The position numbers and the translations under genes were made by a program. Source: Streptococcus sanguinis (lineage in GTDB: Bacteria; Bacillota; Bacilli; Lactobacillales; Streptococcaceae). Taken from it: a DNA stretch of 64,000 nt. Shown here piece by piece: positions 9,719 to 19,260 of this stretch; within the stretch, counting starts at the first letter, position 1; every line of letters starts with the position of its first letter. The notes under the pieces are model-generated. The model saw only the letters and a list, made by a program, of their open reading frames with translations, had not been told where the DNA came from and did no database searches. The stretch is taken from positions 1,302,001 to 1,366,000 of the forward strand of contig CP040556.1 in NCBI GenBank assembly GCA_013378335.1, in the 5' to 3' direction.

Positions 9719-10812
9719 CTAGTTTCCCTCCTTCACTTTTTCAGCTTCCTGCCGACGATTTTTAAGGAAATCAAAGATCGTCATACCTGTCATACGCTCA
9801 ATCAGATAGTGGGCGCTGACAAAGAAGATGATAGAAGCTGTTACGATGTTTACAAGCTCTGTTGGAATCTGAGCCACGTTCATACCTGGAGCACCAACAC
9901 TCAGAACCGCAAAGAGGAAGGCTGCAAAGAGAATTCCAATTGGAGAGTTGGCAGCCAAGAGACTTACCGCCATACCATTGAAACCAACACTCAAGGAACT
10001 TCCTTGAACAAAGACATTCTGATAAGTTCCAAGTCCTTCAACTACTCCTCCAAGGCCTGCAAGAGCACCTGAAATAATCATAGATACGATAATAGTACGC
10101 TTAGATGACATCCCTGCATACTCAGATGCATTTGGATTAAGCCCTACAGCACGAATTTCAAAACCAAGTGTTGTTTTCTTAAGCAAATACCAAATAACCA
10201 CTACTGCAATCAAGGCAAAGAAGATACCGATATTCATCCGAGAGTTAGATGTAAGACTTCTCAACCACTCTGTTTGATAAATCGCATTGGCAGAAACACG
10301 CTTACTAGAGTCAATACTCTGCATCACAGATTTAGGGAAACTATGAATAACAGCATTTCCAACAAAGAGAACAATATAGTTCATCATAATGGTTACGATG
10401 ACTTCACTTGTTCCCAGATAAGCACGCAGAATTCCTGGAATAGCGCCGATAACACCACCAGCTGCTGCCGCAATGACTACAGTAGCTAATAACATTAGCG
10501 GACGAGGTAAATTAGGGAAGGAAAGTGCAAACCAACCAGCCAAAATCCAGCCAGCTAAGGCTTGACCAGGAAGTCCAACATTAAAGAATCCAGCACGGCT
10601 AGCTACAGCAAAGCCCAAACCAATGAGAATCAGAGGCCCATCGCACGAGAAATCTCACCCAAACTTCTCAAAGAACCAAAAGCTGTTTTAAAGAGAGATT
10701 CATATCCCCAGAGGGCATCATAACCAAAGATGGCCATGACAACCGCTCCCAATAAAATCCCTAGAAGAACTGAGATTAAAGGAACCGCAATCTGTTGTGT
10801 TTTTTTAGACAT
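9719..10812 (-). CDS. Nucleoside ABC transporter permease (first permease), apparent -1 frameshift
   Basis: Two overlapping frames together make one permease of about 363 aa. The 5' part begins MSKKTQQIAVPLISV at the ATG at 10812, overlaps the ATPase gene by 8 bases, and runs to GEISRAMGL followed by TGA. The 3' part resumes with LILIGLGFAVASRAGFFNVG and continues to 9719. One extra base in the GGGCC stretch at 10635-10639 (giving Met-Gly-Pro-Leu) restores a continuous frame. Both parts look fully conserved, so this is a recent lesion or a sequence error. The role is the membrane channel paired with the permease at 8761-9717. Confidence 0.85.
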
Positions 10813-12340
10813 TTGAAGCTCCCTTCTGAATCTTACCACCGGCCATGAGAATACCAAGTTCTTGCTTATTAGTTTCCTCTGGATTTACAATCCCCTGAAT
10901 CTTACCATCATGGATAACTGCGATTCTATCAGAAACATTGAGGATTTCGTCTAGCTCGAAGCTAACAACGAGGACAGCCTTTCCTTGAGTCCGCGCTTCA
11001 ATCAAGCGTTTATGAATGTATTCAATAGCTCCCACATCAAGTCCACGAGTTGGCTGACTGACAATCAGAAGGTCTGGATCACGGTCTACTTCCCGTGCAA
11101 TGATAGCTTTCTGCTGATTTCCCCCTGAAAGTGCTGAAGCAGGTACATATTCGCTGGCCGCTCGAACATCAAACTCATCCATCAACTTACGAGCGTAAGA
11201 ATAAATTTTACCATAGTTCAAGATTCCGTTTTTACTGAGCGGTTCTTTATAATAAGTCTGCAGAGCAATGTTTTCAGAAATAGACATTGCCAAAACCAAA
11301 CCGTCACGGTGGCGGTCTTCAGGAACGTGGCTGACTTTCATTTCAGTAATTTGCCGTGGCTGCTTGCCAATAACAGACTGGTTCTTAATTGTAATCTCGC
11401 CAGAGCTTGTTTTTCTAAGTCCAGTAATAGCCTGAATCAGCTCGGTCTGACCATTGCCGTCAATCCCAGCAATACCAACAATCTCACCAGCACGGACATC
11501 AAGAGAAAGTCCCTTAACAGCTGGAACACCACGGTTTTCTTCAACAACAAGATCCTTGATTGACAGAACAGTTTCTTGAGGATTAGCAGGCTCTTTCTCA
11601 GTCTTGAAGGAAACAGCCCGTCCCACCATCATTTCAGCCAAATCTTGGTTAGTAGCACCAGCGATTTCAACTGTTTCAATAGATTTTCCGCGACGAATAA
11701 CCGTTACGCGATCAGAAACTGCCCGAATCTCATCCAGCTTGTGAGTGATGAGAATGATAGATTTTCCTTCTTTGACGAGGTTCTTCATGATTTTCATCAA
11801 TTCATCAATCTCAGCTGGCGTCAGAACGGCTGTTGGCTCGTCAAAAATGAGAATATCTGCCCCACGATAAAGAGTCTTGAGGATTTCAACCCGCTGCTGA
11901 GCACCGACAGAAATATCTTCAACCTTAGCAGATGGATCAACTGCCAAACCGTATTTCTTAGAAAGTTCCTTGATTTCTTTAGTCGCACCTTTCAAGTCCA
12001 ACACACCATTTTTTGTGATTTCACTTCCAAGGATGATATTTTCAGCAACAGTAAATGCTTCAACAAGCATAAAGTGCTGGTGCACCATCCCGATACCAAG
12101 CGAGGCCGCCTTTGATGGAGAGTCCAGTTTAACTGACTTTCCATTCACTACAATCTCACCGCTGGTCGGTTCAAGCAGGCCAGCCAGCATATTCATCAAG
12201 GTTGACTTTCCGGCACCATTTTCTCCCAAAAGAGCGTGAATTTCACCTTTTCTGAGTTCCAAATTGATTTTATCATTGGCTACAAATTCACCAAAAATTT
12301 TGGTAATTTCTCGCATTTCAATGACATTTTCATGTGTCAT
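10805..12340 (-). CDS. Nucleoside ABC transporter ATP-binding protein (two cassettes)
   Basis: 511 aa with two ABC domains in tandem. The first has Walker A LLGENGAGKST (about residues 37-47), signature VGAQQR and Walker B ILIFDEPTAVL. The second has the degenerate GIAGIDGNGQTELIQ and signature LSGGNQQK. This layout is typical of ribose/nucleoside importers (RnsA/NupO type). It energises the two downstream permeases. A hairpin lies between it and the BMP lipoprotein gene, which is a common way to make more binding protein than membrane components. Confidence 0.93.
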   Translation of the reverse strand: MTHENVIEMREITKIFGEFVANDKINLELRKGEIHALLGENGAGKSTLMNMLAGLLEPTSGEIVVNGKSVKLDSPSKAASLGIGMVHQHFMLVEAFTVAENIILGSEITKNGVLDLKGATKEIKELSKKYGLAVDPSAKVEDISVGAQQRVEILKTLYRGADILIFDEPTAVLTPAEIDELMKIMKNLVKEGKSIILITHKLDEIRAVSDRVTVIRRGKSIETVEIAGATNQDLAEMMVGRAVSFKTEKEPANPQETVLSIKDLVVEENRGVPAVKGLSLDVRAGEIVGIAGIDGNGQTELIQAITGLRKTSSGEITIKNQSVIGKQPRQITEMKVSHVPEDRHRDGLVLAMSISENIALQTYYKEPLSKNGILNYGKIYSYARKLMDEFDVRAASEYVPASALSGGNQQKAIIAREVDRDPDLLIVSQPTRGLDVGAIEYIHKRLIEARTQGKAVLVVSFELDEILNVSDRIAVIHDGKIQGIVNPEETNKQELGILMAGGKIQKGASNV

Positions 12341-12439
12341 GGCTCTTTCCTTTCCAGAATTTCATTTTATTTCAATAAAACTTACTGGCACAGCCCGTGC
12401 TAATAAATTCTATTGATACAAAGGCGTCTCAAATTTCAA

Positions 12440-12475
12440 AAAGGAGCGACCCTCCACGGTCGGATCGCTCTTAAA
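12440..12475 (-). terminator. Intercistronic hairpin after the BMP lipoprotein gene
   Basis: Minus-strand GAGCGATCC...GGGTCGCTC followed by CTTTTTG. It is probably a partial terminator or a 3' stabilising structure between the lipoprotein gene and the ATPase gene. Confidence 0.65.
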
Positions 12476-12480
12476 TTGTT

Positions 12481-13536
12481 TTATTTGTCAGGAACAGTGA
12501 TGCTGCCGTCAAGGATTTTTGCTTTCGCTTCTTCAACAGCCTTTTTCGCATCTTCTGATAGGTTTGTAGTTGTCAAGTCAACTCCACCGTCTTTCAGACC
12601 GAAGGTTGTAGTTTTACCACCTGGGAAGTTACCTTTAGCAGTTTGGTTAGCGATGTCTTGGACAGTCTTACCAACTTGTTTCAAGCTTGATGCCAAAACA
12701 AAGTTAGACTCTTTACCATCCTTAGACTTAAATTTACCTTCGTCAGTTTGGTCACGGTCAACACCAATTACCCAAACTTTATCTTCTTCATTTCTTGTTT
12801 CGTTGATTGATTTAGCTTCGTTAAATACTCCAGCACCAGTTCCGCCAGCAACTTGGTAAACCACATCTGCGCCTGCAGCGTATTGTGCAGCAGCAATTGT
12901 CTTACCTTTGGCTGCATCACCGAATGAACCAGCATAGTCCACTTGAACCTTGATAGATGGGTCAACTGATTTTACTCCTGCTTCGAAACCTTTTTCAAAA
13001 CGTGTGAGAACTGTGCCTTCTATACCACCTACGAAACCAACTTGTTTTGTCTTAGTAGTTTTTGCAGCAGCAACACCAGCAAGGTATGCAGCTTCATTGT
13101 CAGCAAAGACAGCTGAAGCAACATTCTTTTGTCCTTCGATAACATCATCGACAATAACATAATTGATTTCTGTGTTATCTTTGGCAGCAGATTCAACCGC
13201 ATCACGAAGGGCAAATCCGATACCAAATACTAGCTTGTAACCATCTGTAGCAGCTTGATTCAGGTTGTTTGCGTATTGAGACTCATCGGTAGATTGGTAG
13301 TAAGTGTAACCATTATCTTTTGAAAGACCGTTTTCTTTACCCCAAGCTTGCAAACCTTCCCAAGCTGACTGGTTAAATGATTTATCATCAACACCGCCAG
13401 TATCTGTTACGATAGCAACTTTCAAGTCAGTTTTCGCATCTGAAGAATCTGAGCGAGAAGCACGGTTTCCACATGCAGCAAGTCCGATTGCTGCAACAGT
13501 TACTAGACCAAGACCTAGCCATTGTTTTTTGTTCAT
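12481..13536 (-). CDS. BMP-family nucleoside-binding lipoprotein
   Basis: 351 aa. A signal peptide ends in the lipobox LAAC (Cys22), so the protein is lipid-anchored outside the membrane. The mature part has the family features KVAIVTDTGGVDDKSFNQSA near residues 43-62 and FVGGIEGTVLTRFEKGFEAG further on. Members (PnrA/TmpC, RnsB, BmpA) bind purine or pyrimidine nucleosides. It is the receptor of the importer encoded downstream. The upstream genes for nucleoside breakdown support uptake of nucleosides as carbon or base source. Confidence 0.93.
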   Translation of the reverse strand: MNKKQWLGLGLVTVAAIGLAACGNRASRSDSSDAKTDLKVAIVTDTGGVDDKSFNQSAWEGLQAWGKENGLSKDNGYTYYQSTDESQYANNLNQAATDGYKLVFGIGFALRDAVESAAKDNTEINYVIVDDVIEGQKNVASAVFADNEAAYLAGVAAAKTTKTKQVGFVGGIEGTVLTRFEKGFEAGVKSVDPSIKVQVDYAGSFGDAAKGKTIAAAQYAAGADVVYQVAGGTGAGVFNEAKSINETRNEEDKVWVIGVDRDQTDEGKFKSKDGKESNFVLASSLKQVGKTVQDIANQTAKGNFPGGKTTTFGLKDGGVDLTTTNLSEDAKKAVEEAKAKILDGSITVPDK

Positions 13537-13607
13537 TTCTGAACCTCCTAATTAAGATGTGCAACACAGTTGCAAGTTTGAGTTTGGTCAGATGACCGAT
13601 AACAGAC

Positions 13608-13997
13608 TTATGTTAAATCTGTAAAAGAATATGGAAGTAATTCCTTGACCGTCATCACGACCGTCGATTTATCTTTAGCGACCAAGGTCACTTTTAGATC
13701 CTCATCAAAAAATTCTGCCATTACTTGGCGGCAGGCACCACAGGGGGAAATGGGTTTGTCCGTCTCACCATAGACAATCAACTCCTCGAAGTCTAACGCT
13801 CCTTCTGAAACTGCCTTAAATATAGCTGTCCGCTCTCCGCAGTTGGTCAAGCCAAAACTAGCATTTTCAACGTTAACGCCGGTAAATACCCGTCCGTCTT
13901 TAGCGACCAAAACCGCTCCAATCGGGAAATGAGAATAGGGAACATAAGCATTTTTGCTGGCTTGAACAGCCAAGTCAATCAACTCAGTAGTCGCCAC
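13608..13997 (-). CDS. cdd: Cytidine deaminase
   Basis: 129 aa, the normal size of the tetrameric enzyme. It converts cytidine and deoxycytidine to uridine and deoxyuridine. Zinc ligands are visible in NCGERTAIF (about residues 52-60) and PCGACRQV (about 86-93). The start overlaps the deoC 3' end by 14 bases. It feeds uridine to the phosphorylase encoded upstream. Confidence 0.96.
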   Translation of the reverse strand: MATTELIDLAVQASKNAYVPYSHFPIGAVLVAKDGRVFTGVNVENASFGLTNCGERTAIFKAVSEGALDFEELIVYGETDKPISPCGACRQVMAEFFDEDLKVTLVAKDKSTVVMTVKELLPYSFTDLT

Positions 13998-14646
13998 TAG
14001 CTTCTTCTCCCTTCATAATAGCCACACCAGCCGAAGTTCCGATCCGAGTCGCACCAGCTTCAATAAAGGCCTGAGCATCTTCGTAAGAACGAGCACCGCC
14101 AGAAGCCTTGACCCCCATGTCTGGACCAACTGTTTTTCTCATGAGTGCGACATCTTCGACCGTCGCACCGCCAGTTGAAAATCCTGTAGAGGTCTTAACA
14201 AAATCAGCTCCAGCTTTCTGAGCCAGTTGGCAAGCCTTAACCTTTTCCTCATCTGTCAGCAGGCAAGCTTCCAGAATCACCTTGACTAAGGTACCTTTAG
14301 CAGCTTCTACAACCGCACGGATATCTCGCTCTACCAAATCATAATCTTTTGATTTCAGAGCACCGACATTGATGACCATATCCACTTCGCCAGCACCCTT
14401 TTGGATGGCGTCCTTCGTTTCAAAGGCCTTTACATCGGAAGTGTTGGCGCCTAAAGGAAAACCAATTGGCACACAAACCTTGACATCTGAACCTTTCAGC
14501 TGCTCAGCAGCAAACTCTATCCAGGTTGGATTGACACAGATACTGGCAAAATCATAAACTTTTGCTTCTTCAATTAATTTCAGAACCTGCTCTTTTGACG
14601 CTTCCGGTTTTAAAAGCGTATGGTCTATATATTTGTTTAGCTTCAT
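13984..14646 (-). CDS. deoC: Deoxyribose-phosphate aldolase
   Basis: 220 aa. It splits 2-deoxyribose 5-phosphate into glyceraldehyde 3-phosphate and acetaldehyde. The Schiff-base lysine lies in FVKTSTGF (about residues 150-157), and [11 protein letters not shown] is the other typical strand. It overlaps cdd and follows pdp, so the operon takes imported deoxynucleosides to glycolysis. Confidence 0.96.
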   Translation of the reverse strand: MKLNKYIDHTLLKPEASKEQVLKLIEEAKVYDFASICVNPTWIEFAAEQLKGSDVKVCVPIGFPLGANTSDVKAFETKDAIQKGAGEVDMVINVGALKSKDYDLVERDIRAVVEAAKGTLVKVILEACLLTDEEKVKACQLAQKAGADFVKTSTGFSTGGATVEDVALMRKTVGPDMGVKASGGARSYEDAQAFIEAGATRIGTSAGVAIMKGEEASGDY

Positions 14647-14663
14647 GTTGGATTCTCCTAGAA

Positions 14664-15941
14664 TTAAGAAATTACCTCAATAATCTCGTTTACTGCAACG
14701 CTTTCATTACCTATTTTAACATTTTTTTGAAATTCTGTAACTAGTTCTTGAGAAATTTTTTCATTTGAATAAATTTTTGCGAAAACTTCTCCAATTTCGA
14801 CCTTGTCTCCGACCTTCTTTTCAAAAACAATTCCTGTTTCATAATCCAAGTCGTCAGATTTAACTGCCCGTCCTGCTCCAAGTCTCATAGCAAAGAGGCC
14901 GAATTCCATGGCAGGTAGTTCAGTGATATAACCTGCCTGTTCAGTCCTTACTTCTAAAACATGAGCTGCACTTGATGGACGATAGAGGTCTTCCAAGTCG
15001 CCACCCTGGGCTGCAACCATTGCTTCAAATTGCTTCAAGGCAGCACCGTTGGTCAGCTGTTCTCTCACTTCTTCCACCGTTTTCTCAACATCTGCCAGTC
15101 CGAGCATAATCTGAGCCAACTCACAAATAAATGTTGTGATATCCTCACGGCCCTTGCCCTGCAAGATATTCAAGGCTTCCAAAATTTCCAGACGATTGCC
15201 GATGCTGGTTCCCAAAGGCTGACTCATATCTGTCAAGACAGCAACTGTTTTTCTGCCGACAGCCTTGCCCAAATCCACCATAGTGCGTGCTAACACACGA
15301 GCATCCTCTATATTTTTCATAAAGGCGCCTTCACCGACCGTGACATCCAGAAGGATGCTATCGGCACCAGCAGCAATCTTCTTACTCATGACAGAGCTCG
15401 CTATCAGCGGAATCGTATCAACAGTTGCAGTTACATCTCGCAAGGCATAAAGTAGCTTATCCGCCAAAACCAACTGATCTGACTGCCCGATTACTGACAA
15501 GCCGATTTCCTGCACCTGCTTGATAAAGTCTTCCTGACTGCGCTCTACCTGAAAGCCTTTAATGGATTCCAATTTATCAATGGTTCCTCCAGTATGGCCC
15601 AGCCCGCGGCCGCTCATTTTTGCAACGGGCACACCAAAGCTAGCCACCAAAGGTACTAAGACCAAAGTTACTTTATCTCCCACTCCTCCGGTGGAATGTT
15701 TGTCTACTTTTATACCTGCGATTTCTGACAGGTCAAACTGCTCACCAGTTCCAACCATTGTCATGGTTAAGTCTGAAATTTCCCGAGTTGTCATGCCCTT
15801 AAAAAAGACAGCCATCGCAAAGGCTGCCATCTGATAGTCAGGCACCGTCCCGTCCACATACCCCTCAATCAGCCACTGAATTTCCACACTGGTCAGCTCC
15901 AAACCGTCTCTCTTCTTTTGGATAATATCAACTGCACGCAT
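14664..15941 (-). CDS. pdp: Pyrimidine-nucleoside phosphorylase
   Basis: 425 aa from the ATG at 15941 ([13 protein letters not shown]); an in-frame GTG at 15953 sits on top of the AAGGAG site, so the ATG is preferred. It phosphorolyses uridine, thymidine and deoxyuridine to a base and (deoxy)ribose 1-phosphate. The signature [19 protein letters not shown] is at about residues 106-125 and the phosphate/potassium-binding [10 protein letters not shown] at about 77-86. It starts right after the stop of the methyltransferase gene, so the two are coupled. Confidence 0.95.
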   Translation of the reverse strand: MRAVDIIQKKRDGLELTSVEIQWLIEGYVDGTVPDYQMAAFAMAVFFKGMTTREISDLTMTMVGTGEQFDLSEIAGIKVDKHSTGGVGDKVTLVLVPLVASFGVPVAKMSGRGLGHTGGTIDKLESIKGFQVERSQEDFIKQVQEIGLSVIGQSDQLVLADKLLYALRDVTATVDTIPLIASSVMSKKIAAGADSILLDVTVGEGAFMKNIEDARVLARTMVDLGKAVGRKTVAVLTDMSQPLGTSIGNRLEILEALNILQGKGREDITTFICELAQIMLGLADVEKTVEEVREQLTNGAALKQFEAMVAAQGGDLEDLYRPSSAAHVLEVRTEQAGYITELPAMEFGLFAMRLGAGRAVKSDDLDYETGIVFEKKVGDKVEIGEVFAKIYSNEKISQELVTEFQKNVKIGNESVAVNEIIEVIS

Positions 15942-15942
15942 C

Positions 15943-16530
15943 TTATTTTTCACTCCTTAATATATAATAGCCTTTGTCCTTCTTGACAATCTCACAGTTT
16001 CCAAAAACATCTTCCATCTTTGACTTGGCGCTGGGTGCTCCCTGCTTTTTCTGAATCACAAGGGTCAAATCTCCACCTTCTGTCAAATGCTCATAGCTTC
16101 CGTTGATGACTTCGTGCACGACTTGCTTACCAGCACGTATTGGCGGATTACTGATAATATGGTCGAAAATGCCGCTGACCTTTTCATAAACATTTGACTG
16201 GAAGATATGAGCAGATACCTGATTCCTCTCAGCATTCTGCTGAGCTAAGTCCAAGGCCCGCTGGTTGATATCTACCATGGTCGCAGCCACTCCGTACGCT
16301 TTGACTAAGCTCAAACCTAAAGGGCCATAACCGCAGCCAACATCCAAGACCCGTTCTCCAGCTTCAAAGTCCAAGACAGACAAAAGAACCCGACTGCCAT
16401 AATCAATCATCTTTTTACTGAAGACACCAGCATCTGTCAAAAAAGTCAGCCGCTGTCCTAACAGTTCCACATTTAATTCATGAATATCGTGTTTGGCATC
16501 AGGATTTTCTGCAAAATACATTTTAGTCAT
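15943..16530 (-). CDS. RsmC-like class I SAM-dependent methyltransferase
   Basis: 195 aa. SAM-binding motif VLDVGCGYGPLGLSL (about residues 60-74) and the base-methyltransferase motif NPPIRAG (about 128-134), where RsmC-type rRNA guanine-N2 methyltransferases have NPP(F/Y). Only the catalytic half of RsmC is present, as usual in Gram-positive bacteria. It heads the nucleoside salvage operon. The link to rRNA is family knowledge; the actual target is not known from the sequence. Confidence 0.85.
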   Translation of the reverse strand: MTKMYFAENPDAKHDIHELNVELLGQRLTFLTDAGVFSKKMIDYGSRVLLSVLDFEAGERVLDVGCGYGPLGLSLVKAYGVAATMVDINQRALDLAQQNAERNQVSAHIFQSNVYEKVSGIFDHIISNPPIRAGKQVVHEVINGSYEHLTEGGDLTLVIQKKQGAPSAKSKMEDVFGNCEIVKKDKGYYILRSEK

Positions 16531-16560
16531 ACAACCATTTTATCATAATTTTCCTAGATT

Positions 16561-16575
16561 TGTAAATCGTTTTCA
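16561..16575. promoter_or_regulatory. cre-like site between the nucleoside operon and coaA
   Basis: TGTAAATCGTTTTCA resembles a catabolite-responsive element with one extra base in one half. Its place upstream of the nucleoside catabolic operon would suit CcpA control. Weak evidence. Confidence 0.3.
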
Positions 16576-16624
16576 TTTCTCCAAAAAGTATGTTATACTA
16601 AAGTCCATCATACAGGAGTAACTT

Positions 16625-17545
16625 ATGACTAACGAATTTCTTCATTTTGAAAAAATCAGCCGCCATACATGGCAAAACCTGCATCGCAAAACAACTCCAC
16701 CCCTGACTCAGGCTGAACTTAACTCTATCAAGAGTTTCAATGACAAGATTAGCCTGCAGGACGTGACGGACATTTACCTGCCCTTGACCAACCTCATTCA
16801 GATTTATAAACGTTCTAAAGAAGACTTGGCTTTTTCCAAGGGGATTTTTCTACAAAAGGAAAGCCGGAAACAGCCCTTTATCATCGGAGTTTCTGGCAGT
16901 GTGGCCGTTGGGAAATCCACCACCAGCCGGTTGCTGCAGATTTTACTTTCTCGGACTTTTTCAAATGCGACAGTCGAGTTAGTCACGACAGACGGTTTCT
17001 TATTTCCGAATAAAACCTTGGAAGACCATGGAATCTTAAACCGCAAAGGTTTCCCAGAAAGCTATAATATGGAGCTGCTTCTTTCCTTTCTGGATAGCAT
17101 AAAAAACGGTCAGGATTTCCAAATTCCAGTATACTCGCATGAAACTTATGATATCGTCCCTCAAGAAATGCAAGAGGTAAAGGCTGCTGACTTTGTTATT
17201 GTCGAAGGCATCAATGTTTTCCAGAATCCTCAGAACGAGCGCCTATATATGACAGACTTTTTTGACTTTTCTATCTATGTTGATGCTGAAGTTGAAAACA
17301 TTGAAAACTGGTATCTAGATCGCTTTAAAAAAATGCTGACGCTGGCTGAAAACGACCCCAAAAACTACTATCACCGCTTCACCACTCAAGCAGAAGAGGA
17401 AGTGGTAGCTTTCGCCCATAATGTCTGGAAAAGCATTAACCTTGTCAACCTGCTAGACTACATTGAGCCAACCCGGAATCGGGCAGAAATTATCCTGCAC
17501 AAAGCCGGAAATCATGAAATTGATGAAATTTACTTAAAAAAATAA
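16625..17545 (+). CDS. coaA: Pantothenate kinase, type I
   Basis: 306 aa. It phosphorylates pantothenate, the first step of coenzyme A synthesis. The P-loop GSVAVGKST is at residues 91-99, followed by TTDGFLFPN and RKGFPESYN, all typical of the prokaryotic type I enzyme. A CAGGAG site precedes the ATG and a TATACT box lies near 16595. It is divergent from the methyltransferase gene. Confidence 0.96.
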   Translation: MTNEFLHFEKISRHTWQNLHRKTTPPLTQAELNSIKSFNDKISLQDVTDIYLPLTNLIQIYKRSKEDLAFSKGIFLQKESRKQPFIIGVSGSVAVGKSTTSRLLQILLSRTFSNATVELVTTDGFLFPNKTLEDHGILNRKGFPESYNMELLLSFLDSIKNGQDFQIPVYSHETYDIVPQEMQEVKAADFVIVEGINVFQNPQNERLYMTDFFDFSIYVDAEVENIENWYLDRFKKMLTLAENDPKNYYHRFTTQAEEEVVAFAHNVWKSINLVNLLDYIEPTRNRAEIILHKAGNHEIDEIYLKK

Positions 17546-17551
17546 AAAAGC

Positions 17552-17580
17552 TTGTCAAATCCTAACTTTTCATATATAAT
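17552..17580 (+). promoter_or_regulatory. Promoter of rpsT
   Basis: TTGTCA (17552-17557), 17-bp spacer, TATAAT (17575-17580): a near-consensus sigma-70-type promoter, fitting a highly expressed ribosomal protein gene. Confidence 0.85.
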
Positions 17581-17615
17581 TAGATAGTTAGTATTTTCAA
17601 TGGAGGTGAAACAAC

Positions 17616-17852
17616 TTGGCAAACATTAAATCAGCTATCAAACGCGCTGAATTGAACGTGAAACATAACGAAAAAAACTCAGCTCAAAAGTCAGCTATGC
17701 GTACTGCAATCAAAGCATTTGAAGCAAACCCATCTGAAGAACTTTTCCGTGCTGCTAGCTCAGCTATCGATAAAGCAGAAACAAAAGGTTTGATCCACAA
17801 AAACAAAGCAAGCCGCGATAAAGCACGCCTTTCAGCTAAACTTGCTAAATAA
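17616..17852 (+). CDS. rpsT: Small ribosomal subunit protein bS20
   Basis: 78 aa, basic, lysine/alanine-rich, with the family opening [13 protein letters not shown]. It binds 16S rRNA early in 30S assembly. The start codon is TTG at 17616, placed 7 bases after a strong GGAGGTG; no ATG exists upstream in frame at a sensible distance. It is monocistronic, with a consensus promoter and its own terminator. Confidence 0.97.
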   Translation: MANIKSAIKRAELNVKHNEKNSAQKSAMRTAIKAFEANPSEELFRAASSAIDKAETKGLIHKNKASRDKARLSAKLAK

Positions 17853-17862
17853 TGCATACAAA

Positions 17863-17887
17863 GGGAGCTCTCAGGAGCTTTTTTTGT
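17863..17887 (+). terminator. Terminator of rpsT
   Basis: GAGCTC-type hairpin (AGCTC TCAG GAGCT) followed by seven T. Confidence 0.8.
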
Positions 17888-17909
17888 TTCTAACATAAAG
17901 GAGATAGGG

Positions 17910-18537
17910 ATGAAAATAGCAATTATTGGTTATTCCGGTTCTGGCAAATCCACTTTAGCAGCACAACTGTCCCACCACTACTCCATTCCCAAACTTCACA
18001 TAGATAGATTGCTATTTTTTACTCAATGAAAATCAAAGAGCAAACAAGGCAGCTAGCCGTAGGCAGTACTGGCGTACGGCAAGGCGACGCTAACGTGGTT
18101 TGAATTTGATTTTCGAAGAGTATCAACCTAGCTGGAAGGATAGTGACCGTGATTGGATGAGTGAACAGATGGATAATTTTTTGTCAAAAAATACCGACTG
18201 GATCATTGATGGCAACTACTCTTGGTGTTTTTATGACCGGCGGATGGAAGAAGCCGACAAAATTATCTTTCTGAACTTCTCTCGCTGGAACTGCCTCTAT
18301 CGAGCTTTCAAACGCTATCTAAAATACCGTCATAAAACTAGAGAAAGCATGGCTCCAGGCTGTCCAGAGAAGTTTGACTGGGAATTTATCAGCTGGGTTC
18401 TCTGGAAGGGACGGCGTCAGACAGCACTGGCAAGGTATAAGAGAATCCGACAAACCTTTCCTCAGAAATTCTACGAATTAAGGAACCAAAAAGAACTGAA
18501 CAACTTCTTACAGAACCTAAAAACAAGCGAGCCCTAA
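17910..18537 (+). pseudogene. FlaR-like small P-loop kinase, interrupted by a BOX element
   Basis: Two parts of one gene. The 5' part (17910-18029) encodes MKIAIIGYSGSGKSTLAAQL with a Walker A motif and ends in a stop created at the element border. The 3' part (from about 18124 to 18537) encodes the rest: PSWKDSDRDWM, DWIIDGNYSWC and the basic C-terminal helices. The pieces are in different frames, separated by about 104 bp of BOX sequence. The family is the adenylate-kinase-like 'topology modulation' proteins, about 170-180 aa. An ATG at 18100 inside the element could express the 3' part alone, but it would lack the P-loop. Almost certainly non-functional. Confidence 0.85.
18020..18123 (-). 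repeat. BOX element (boxA-boxC type without boxB)
   Basis: Read on the minus strand, it starts ATACTCTTCGAAAATC, continues through a boxA-like CCACGTTAGCGTCGCC and ends with the boxC-like TGCTCTTTGATTTTCATTG. These match the streptococcal BOX repeats known from S. pneumoniae. It sits inside a coding sequence, whereas BOX elements are usually intergenic. Confidence 0.85.
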
Positions 18538-18553
18538 TGACCCACTTGTTTTT
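18519..18553. terminator. Bidirectional terminator between the kinase remnant and tetR
   Basis: AAAAACAAG (18519-18527) pairs with CTTGTTTTT (18545-18553) across a 17-nt loop, between convergent genes. Confidence 0.6.
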
Positions 18554-19127
18554 ATTTGATTTTCTTTTTCTGTGGGAAAAGAGGCAGGCCTAAAGAAGCT
18601 ATTTTTTCAGCTGGAACCTTCATACCGTCCTTAATCCACTTGGAGAGAACAGAAACAACTGCCGAACTCCAGAAGGAATTCATATAAGAGTTAGTCATTT
18701 TCTTAGCATTACGATTGCGCTTTTCCAAAAAGTCAAATACGGCCTGAGTCAGTAACTTTTCAAAATTATAGTCAATGGCTAGACTGATAACCCGAGCTTC
18801 TTTCTTGGCTTCCTTAAAAAGAAAAAGCCAGATTTGGTACATCTCCGTTTTGAAGTTAAACTCTTCCAATTTATCCGTAATACCTTGAACAGTGTTTTTA
18901 AAAATCTCTTCTAGAATCTGCTCCTTAGAGCTATAATTGCGGTAAAATGCAGCGCGGGAAACTCCAGCTCGCTCAACCAGCTCTGAAATCGTGATCTTTT
19001 TGAGTTCTTTCTTCTCCAATAGCTGCATGAGAGAGATTTCCAGAGACTCTCTCGTGATTTGATTGGATTCCTGATTGTATTTCTTTAAATTCGCGAGTGA
19101 CTTTTCCGATATTTTCTTTTCCGACAT
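18552..19127 (-). CDS. TetR/AcrR-family transcriptional regulator
   Basis: 191 aa. After a charged N-terminal stretch of about 28 residues comes a typical TetR helix-turn-helix: ITISELVERAGVSRAAFYRNYSSKE at about residues 41-65. The C-terminal ligand domain is not specific. The closest known type is the DhaS-like/YfiR regulators, some of which lack an obvious ligand. It is divergent from degV, with a 10-bp inverted repeat between them, so control of itself and degV is a reasonable inference. Confidence 0.85.
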   Translation of the reverse strand: MSEKKISEKSLANLKKYNQESNQITRESLEISLMQLLEKKELKKITISELVERAGVSRAAFYRNYSSKEQILEEIFKNTVQGITDKLEEFNFKTEMYQIWLFLFKEAKKEARVISLAIDYNFEKLLTQAVFDFLEKRNRNAKKMTNSYMNSFWSSAVVSVLSKWIKDGMKVPAEKIASLGLPLFPQKKKIK

Positions 19128-19212
19128 AACAATTTCTTCCCTCTTGTCTCAGCTGACAGTTTCCGCTTTCTAGTAAGCATCCTTCATGTTATAATTTTAA
19201 AAAAAGACAGGT

Positions 19213-19250
19213 TTTTTGTCAATTTTTTTATAGTACATACTTGACAAAAA
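19213..19250. promoter_or_regulatory. Candidate operator between tetR and degV
   Basis: TTTTTGTCAA (19213-19222) and TTGACAAAAA (19241-19250) are perfect 10-bp inverted copies, 18 bp apart, next to the degV ribosome-binding site. The arrangement suits binding by a dimeric repressor such as the divergent TetR protein. Confidence 0.45.
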
Positions 19251-19260
19251 GGAGAAAAAT

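Noticed and set aside
18100..18537. Separate 145-aa gene starting in the BOX element
   Set aside because: The start codon is BOX sequence and the product lacks the P-loop; better explained as the 3' half of the interrupted kinase gene.
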